A stretch of 29,152 nucleotides of DNA from an uncultured Porphyromonadaceae bacterium (GTDB lineage Bacteria; Bacteroidota; Bacteroidia; Bacteroidales; Muribaculaceae), in contig CAMWRO010000004.1 in NCBI GenBank assembly GCA_947176615.1, forward strand, positions 1 through 29,152. The letters are read 5' to 3'. Shown piece by piece: positions 24,585 through 29,152 of this stretch. Each line of letters opens with the position of its first letter. Position 1 is the stretch's first letter. The notes under the pieces were generated by a model. The model made no database searches. It was not told the origin of the DNA and saw only the letters and a list, made by a program, of their open reading frames with translations. The position numbers and the translations under genes were made by a program.

Positions 24585-24665
24585 AAAAATCCACCGCATA
24601 TCCCGCTACCTGACTTATTTTACCCCCGAATCATGTTCCAAATAACACCGCATAGATTTCTATTT

Positions 24666-24696
24666 TTGATAATACCGAAATTAATTTGTACATTTG
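24666..24696 (+). promoter_or_regulatory. Promoter of dnaX
   Basis: TTG (24666-24668, within TTTTTG) and TACATTTG (24689-24696), spacer 20 nt. The predicted start near 24700 gives a leader of about 26 nt and supports the ATG at 24726 over the longer open frame. Confidence 0.65.
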
Positions 24697-24725
24697 TGAC
24701 ATACTATAACTCACAGAACGACACA

Positions 24726-26495
24726 ATGGACCACTATATAGTTTCGGCACGAAAGTACCGCCCGGCGACATTTGCATCGGTGGTGGGGCAAAAGGCCCTG
24801 ACAGCGACGCTCAAAAACGCCATCGCGACGGGAAGGCTGGCCCACAGCTATCTTTTCTGCGGCTCGCGAGGGGTGGGCAAGACCTCCTGCGCCCGCATTT
24901 TTGCCAAGACAATCAACTGCGAGAACATTACCCCCGACGGCGAGGCTTGCAACCAATGTGAGAGCTGCCGCGCTTTCAACGAGGGAAACTCGCTCAACAT
25001 CATCGAGCTTGACGCGGCTTCCAACAATGGTGTCGACGACATCCGCACCCTTGTGGAACAGGTGCAGATACCCCCGTCGCGCGGACAGTATCGCGTGTTT
25101 ATCGTCGACGAGGTGCACATGCTCTCGGCCGCGGCGTTCAACGCTTTCCTCAAAACGCTTGAAGAGCCGCCGAGCTATGTGATTTTTATCCTCGCCACGA
25201 CCGAAAAGCACAAGATTATCCCGACGATTCTGTCGCGCTGTCAGATTTACGACTTCAACCGCATCTCGATCCGCGACATGATCGATCATCTGAGCTATGT
25301 GGCCCAAAGCGAGGGGATGACTGCCGAACCGGCAGCCCTCAACGTCATCGCCCGCAAAGCCGACGGCGCGATGCGCGACGCTCTCTCGATTTTTGACCAA
25401 GTGGCGGCATCGTCGCGCGGAAACATCACCTACCGCTCGACAATCGAGAACCTCAACGTGCTCGACTACAATTATTATAACCGTCTGCTCGATGCCTTCC
25501 TTGCCGGGAAAGTGCTCGACACTTGGATGATCTACAAGGAAATCCGCGACCGGGGTTTTGACTCCCATTTCTTCATAAACGGCCTCGCCGACTACATGCG
25601 CGACCTGATGGTTGCGCGCGACCCGTCGACAATAGTGCTGCTTGAGGCCGACGACGAGGCCCGAGCGGCTATGGCCGCGACGGCGGCACGATGTACGCCC
25701 GACTTCATCTATCGGGCGATGAACCTGTGCAACGATGCCGACCTCAACTACCGCGTCGCCTCCAACAAGCAATTCCTCATCGAGCTGACGCTCGCCAAGA
25801 TATGCCAATCAGTCAGCCCCTCCCCCAGTAACAGCGGCAACGGAGAGGGGCAGTTGAAACCGATTGCCGCCACTCCGGTTCAGCAACCCGCGCAACCTGT
25901 TGCAACCACGGCCCCGGCACCCGCCGCGCCGGTTCAGCAGCAACCTGCGCCGGCTCAGCCACGCCCGGCAGTCGTTCCTCCTCCCCCTCCTTCCCCCGCG
26001 GCAAAGGTTGCCCCACAGCAACGGCCCGTAATGCAAGGAGGACCGAGGACCATATCCATCAACCGCGCCGCGCCCGCGCAACAGGCCGCAACGCAGCAAT
26101 CGGCCACTCCTGCGGCGCAACAGGCGTTGCGCGAGGGAACCTATACCCCCGAACAGCTCAACCGCGCATGGGACACCTATATCGCCAACCACCCCAAAGA
26201 GCATATCCTGACCAACACCATGCGCGCAGGCCGTCCCACCGCCATCAGCGGACACAACTACAAGATGCTTGTCGAGAACGAGATGCAGCAGACAACGGTC
26301 AACGAGGCGATGTACTCGATTCTCCAACATCTGCGCGACACGCTTTCCAACGACCACATCACCCTCGCGATTGAAATCAATCAAGGCGCGGCCTCGCCCC
26401 ACACATGGAACGAGCGCGAAGTCCTCGCCCACATGGTGGAACACACCCCCGCCCTCAAAGATTTCATCGACGATTTCAAGCTGACGATAGGATAA
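24726..26495 (+). CDS. dnaX: DNA polymerase III subunit gamma/tau
   Basis: This is the clamp-loader ATPase that loads the sliding clamp and bridges polymerase cores at the replication fork. It is 589 residues from MDHYIVSARKYRP. AAA+ motifs: Walker A GSRGVGKT (46-53), a four-cysteine zinc module C65, C75, C78, C81, Walker B VFIVDEVH (124-131), sensor 1 in LATTE (156-160) and the SRC arginine finger (170-172). The three clamp-loader domains end near 365. A long Pro/Gln/Ala-rich linker (about 370-480) leads to a C-terminal folded domain beginning LREGTYTPEQLNRAWDTY. I saw no A-rich slippery heptamer like the E. coli frameshift site, so only the full-length tau-type product is predicted. Confidence 0.96.
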   Translation: MDHYIVSARKYRPATFASVVGQKALTATLKNAIATGRLAHSYLFCGSRGVGKTSCARIFAKTINCENITPDGEACNQCESCRAFNEGNSLNIIELDAASNNGVDDIRTLVEQVQIPPSRGQYRVFIVDEVHMLSAAAFNAFLKTLEEPPSYVIFILATTEKHKIIPTILSRCQIYDFNRISIRDMIDHLSYVAQSEGMTAEPAALNVIARKADGAMRDALSIFDQVAASSRGNITYRSTIENLNVLDYNYYNRLLDAFLAGKVLDTWMIYKEIRDRGFDSHFFINGLADYMRDLMVARDPSTIVLLEADDEARAAMAATAARCTPDFIYRAMNLCNDADLNYRVASNKQFLIELTLAKICQSVSPSPSNSGNGEGQLKPIAATPVQQPAQPVATTAPAPAAPVQQQPAPAQPRPAVVPPPPPSPAAKVAPQQRPVMQGGPRTISINRAAPAQQAATQQSATPAAQQALREGTYTPEQLNRAWDTYIANHPKEHILTNTMRAGRPTAISGHNYKMLVENEMQQTTVNEAMYSILQHLRDTLSNDHITLAIEINQGAASPHTWNEREVLAHMVEHTPALKDFIDDFKLTIG

Positions 26496-26499
26496 ACCA

Positions 26500-26661
26500 A
26501 GAGGTTGTTTAATAACAAATGTTAACCCAAAGTGGCAGCCTCTTTCGTTACCTCGTCATTACACCTCGGTCACATAGCTACAGCTATGCTCCCTCGATTC
26601 AAGTCAAAATCCGACTCGCGTAAACGGGCTTTGGATTCACATTTGTTTTTAAACAACCTCT
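26500..26661. repeat. 162-bp palindromic, MITE-like repeat element
   Basis: The terminal inverted repeats 26500-26532 and 26629-26661 match at 30 of 33 positions. The centre has a perfect hairpin CATAGCT/AGCTATG around 26574-26589, and the arms between are partly complementary, so the whole unit can fold into one long hairpin. No open frame or transposase is present. Degenerate ends of the same element occur at 4811-4874. It fills almost all of the gap between dnaX and the DUF2339 gene. Confidence 0.75.
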
Positions 26662-26677
26662 AAAGTTAAGACACATT

Positions 26678-28957
26678 ATGGCTACACTCTCCACCATCCT
26701 GCTGATTGTCGCAGTGTTGATTCTTATAAAAATCGGGATTAACGTCTCGGCAATAAAAGAGGACACCGAGTCGCTCAGCGACCGCATCGACAGCATCCAC
26801 GACCGCATCTCTCTGCTGGAGGATATTCTGACCGACATTGATGCGCCCAAGACGGTCGAGAATCCCCTCCGCGAAGAAATCCCCGAGCCTGTCATTGAGG
26901 ATGAGGATGTGTATGAGGATGAGGAAGATGAACAGTCGATTCCTGTCGAGCCTCCCCGACTCGTCCCGCCGCCATTTGTGCCTGAACCCGAGCCGCAACC
27001 CGAATATGTCACCGAGCCTTTCGACGAGGACGAGCCTCGGGAGCGGCAGCCGCGCAACTTTGAAAAACTGATAGGCGAGAATCTGTTCAGCAAAATCGGC
27101 ATACTGATTCTCGTTATCGGGATAGGTTTCTTTGTGAAATATGCCATTGACAGGGACTGGATAAGCGAAGTCACCCGCACCATCCTCGGTTTTGCCGTGG
27201 GCATCGGCCTCTGGGGTCTCGCCTACCCCATCCGCGAGCGTTACCGCAGCTTTTCATCGGTTCTCGCCGGTGGCGGTTACGCCGTCTGCTTTGTCACGAC
27301 CGCGATTGCCTATAATATCTACTCTATTTTCTCCCCGCTCGCGTCACTCATGATTATGGTCACGCTGACTGCGGCCATGATCGGATCCGCCCTGTGGCTC
27401 GACCGCCGCGAGCTCGCCATTGTAGCCGTGACAGGCGGCTTTGTCGCACCCTTCATCGCGAGTGCCCCAGACGGGAGCTACCTGATGCTGATGGCCTACG
27501 TCGCCCTTCTCGATGCCGCCGTCTTTGTCATCACGATGCGTCGCCGATGGTGGATTCTACCGCTCATATCGTGTGTCCCGACATGGATTGTCGCCGCAGT
27601 CTGTGTCTTTGCCGGTGACAGTCTGCCGTTCCACGGCCGGGCCACGCTGATTGTCACCTTCTACTTCCTGATGTTCTCGTTGCCGCTCGTTTCGGTGATG
27701 CGACGCAATGACAACCGCCCCTCGCTGATGACTTGGCTGATAATAATGACGATGGTGAATGCCTTTGCCTATCTTTGGCTATCCACGCGCCTCGCCGCCA
27801 AAATACCGTTTCTCAACTCCGTCGAAGGAATCTTCCCTCTTTTCGTCGCCGCGCTCTACGCCGCCGTCTTCTACCGATATTACCGCCGCGAGGGCATGAC
27901 GGGATTACAAAACCTGCTGCTCGGCCTCGTCATCGGGTTTGCGTTGCTGTTCTGGCCCATTCAGTTCGCGACAATGTCGGTTGTCGTTTCGGGACTTGCC
28001 GCCACGATGGTCGCCCTCTCGCTGATGTTCACCTTGACCGCGCGCCGCATCTACCACTATGCGTCATGCGCCGTGGCTCTCTTGGTCATCATGCTGTTGT
28101 CCCACAACGTGTCATATGACTTTGCCCCGCGTTTTTGGACCGATGTCATTTGCGGCATCTCCTTCCTGACCGTGTCATGGCTCGTCGACCGGAGCCGTCC
28201 GCTCTACTCCGCAGTCGTTCCGGGTCGCAAAGTGCTTTACGGTTTCATGTTGTGGGCTGGCGTAATCGTGCTGTTGGGAGGGGCATGGACACTTGCCGAC
28301 CACTTTGCCGAAGGTGAAAGCGCCTTGATGCTGCTCATGGCCGCAATCGCCGCCGCAATGCTCGCCGTCTCCCTCGCGACACTCCACGGCGGGTATCTCC
28401 TATGGTCCTTCCCCGGCTTTGCAGCACTGTTTTTCGTCCTGCTCCCACTCAACGGAACTGGCGACTCGGCCATCGGCGAAATCTCGCTGTGGACAGCCGC
28501 CGCCCTCTTTGCCGCAGTCATTGCCGTCAGCGGCGTGAAAGGATTCAGCCGCAACATCACCGGGCCGCTCAGCCGCGGAGTCTACACCGTCTATTTCAAC
28601 CTCTCCTACACCGTTCTTGCGGTGGCCGTCACCCTCTACGGACTTCGCTCGGCGGGAGCTTCCGACACCTACAGTGCCGGCCTTTCAGTCGCCATGACCC
28701 TCTGCGGAGCAGTGCAGATGATTATCGGCCTCAACCGCCACATCAAGGTCGTGCGCATGACCGGCCTCAGCCTCTTTGGCATCGTAATAGCCAAGCTCGT
28801 CCTCCACGACCTGTGGCTCATGTCGCCTGTCGGGCGCATAATCGTCTTCATCCTTCTCGGAGTCATCCTCTTGGCCATCTCGTTCCTCTACCAGCGTCTC
28901 CGCACAGTCATTTTCGCCGACGAAAACCGCCCCGACCCCCGCGACCCGCAGAACTAA
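26678..28957 (+). CDS. DUF2339 polytopic membrane protein
   Basis: A 759-residue inner-membrane protein. One N-terminal hydrophobic helix (about 5-22) is followed by a short coiled-coil stretch (KEDTESLSDRIDSIHDRISL) and an acidic, proline-rich linker (about 60-125). The conserved entry motif NFEKLIGENLFSKIGILILV leads into the DUF2339 region, a long series of closely packed transmembrane helices (around twenty) from about 140 to 740. The C-terminus is short and charged. The molecular function of DUF2339 is not known. It follows dnaX in the same direction, but the repeat element lies between them and I see no clear TAnnTTTG box, so it may be read through from dnaX or from a promoter I cannot recognise. 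Confidence 0.88.
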   Translation: MATLSTILLIVAVLILIKIGINVSAIKEDTESLSDRIDSIHDRISLLEDILTDIDAPKTVENPLREEIPEPVIEDEDVYEDEEDEQSIPVEPPRLVPPPFVPEPEPQPEYVTEPFDEDEPRERQPRNFEKLIGENLFSKIGILILVIGIGFFVKYAIDRDWISEVTRTILGFAVGIGLWGLAYPIRERYRSFSSVLAGGGYAVCFVTTAIAYNIYSIFSPLASLMIMVTLTAAMIGSALWLDRRELAIVAVTGGFVAPFIASAPDGSYLMLMAYVALLDAAVFVITMRRRWWILPLISCVPTWIVAAVCVFAGDSLPFHGRATLIVTFYFLMFSLPLVSVMRRNDNRPSLMTWLIIMTMVNAFAYLWLSTRLAAKIPFLNSVEGIFPLFVAALYAAVFYRYYRREGMTGLQNLLLGLVIGFALLFWPIQFATMSVVVSGLAATMVALSLMFTLTARRIYHYASCAVALLVIMLLSHNVSYDFAPRFWTDVICGISFLTVSWLVDRSRPLYSAVVPGRKVLYGFMLWAGVIVLLGGAWTLADHFAEGESALMLLMAAIAAAMLAVSLATLHGGYLLWSFPGFAALFFVLLPLNGTGDSAIGEISLWTAAALFAAVIAVSGVKGFSRNITGPLSRGVYTVYFNLSYTVLAVAVTLYGLRSAGASDTYSAGLSVAMTLCGAVQMIIGLNRHIKVVRMTGLSLFGIVIAKLVLHDLWLMSPVGRIIVFILLGVILLAISFLYQRLRTVIFADENRPDPRDPQN

Positions 28958-28969
28958 CTCATGCTAATC

Positions 28970-29000
28970 TTGCTAATCTTGCATCTTTTCATTACCTTTG
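28970..29000 (+). promoter_or_regulatory. Promoter of the Ig-like lipoprotein gene
   Basis: TTG (28970-28972) and TACCTTTG (28993-29000), spacer exactly 20 nt. It predicts a leader of about 15 nt before the ATG at 29019. A GCTAATCTT direct repeat (28963-28971 and 28972-28980) overlaps the -33 element. Confidence 0.65.
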
Positions 29001-29018
29001 CAGCATAAAACCGAGTTC

Positions 29019-29152
29019 ATGAAGTTATCGACATTGGGTCTCAGGGTGTTACCGGTGATGGCTGCGGGATTGCTTGCAGCCTGTGCGAGCATGGGGCGAC
29101 CTCAGGGCGGCCCGCGCGACATGACTCCGCCGGTATATGTCAGGTCCAACCC
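29019..29152 (+). CDS. Partial lipoprotein, probably Ig-like domain (Big_5) family
   Basis: Only the first 44 codons are in the window. The product starts MKLSTLGLRVLPVMAAG and has a lipobox LAAC with C22, so it is a lipoprotein. The following ASMGRPQGGPRDMTPPVYV resembles the start of Bacteroidota Ig-like-domain lipoproteins, where a GxPxGGPxD segment precedes PPxxVxSxP and the first Big_5 domain. The family call rests on that short match. The gene has its own promoter and runs past the right edge. Confidence 0.65.
   Translation, partial: MKLSTLGLRVLPVMAAGLLAACASMGRPQGGPRDMTPPVYVRSN

Noticed and set aside
24711..25808. 365-codon open frame on the minus strand
   Set aside because: It is antisense to dnaX, which is unmistakable; the shadow has no recognisable domain and crosses the dnaX start codon.
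25809..26444. 211-codon minus-strand frame
   Set aside because: It is opposite the Pro/Gln/Ala-rich linker of dnaX; its Gly/Arg richness is a reverse-complement artefact.
24726..26495. Programmed frameshift in dnaX producing a short gamma form
   Set aside because: No A-rich slippery heptamer with a following hairpin was seen at the end of the clamp-loader domains.

Overview
This window comes from a Bacteroidota chromosome, most likely an anaerobic gut Bacteroidales; a Muribaculaceae-like member is my guess and is not proven. The support is a SusC/SusD pair, a second TonB-dependent receptor of the Bacteroidota type, a protein with a type IX secretion (T9SS) C-terminal sorting domain, the DUF4271-hemD-rnpA-yidD-tatD gene order, few Shine-Dalgarno sites, and repeated promoters of the Bacteroidota sigma form (TTG, about 20 nt, TAnnTTTG). 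I saw no CRISPR array, integrase, transposase, prophage or plasmid gene.

Layout. 1-199: gene-free, packed with small hairpins. 200-2270 (minus): a histidine kinase and OmpR-type response regulator with overlapping genes. 2399-4690 (plus): a divergent TonB-dependent outer-membrane receptor. 4873-7905 (minus): an FtsX/MacB-type ABC permease followed by its ATPase. 9861-8071 (minus): an AlbA_2/Schlafen-type regulator with an in-frame 12-bp tandem repeat. 9907-13417 (minus): a compact housekeeping block read as LOG-family nucleosidase, DUF4271 membrane protein, hemD, rnpA, yidD, tatD. 13493-13566 (plus): tRNA-Pro(TGG). It is divergent from the LOG gene across a perfect 23-bp inverted repeat that carries both -7 boxes. 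13688-23968 (minus): in transcription order, a T9SS-sorted adhesin-like protein, an M13 zinc endopeptidase, SusC and SusD; hairpin terminators separate the first two units from what follows. 24141-24521 (minus): a small DUF805 membrane protein, divergent from dnaX (24726-26495, plus). 26500-26661: a MITE-like imperfect palindrome. 26678-28957 (plus): a DUF2339 polytopic membrane protein. From 29019: the start of an Ig-like-domain lipoprotein cut by the window edge.

How the genes may work together. The kinase/regulator, divergent receptor and ABC exporter resemble envelope-stress or transport modules. The SusC/SusD pair has no glycoside hydrolase beside it but lies next to a secreted endopeptidase, so oligopeptide uptake (RagAB-like) is a reasonable inference alongside glycan uptake. 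The rest is housekeeping: DNA replication clamp loading, tRNA processing, membrane protein insertion and tetrapyrrole synthesis.

I did not find a clearly new multi-gene system. The most distinctive signals are the palindromic divergent promoter at 13419-13474, two promoters placed so close to their start codons that nearly leaderless mRNAs are predicted, and a MITE-like repeat with a decayed relative 22 kb away.
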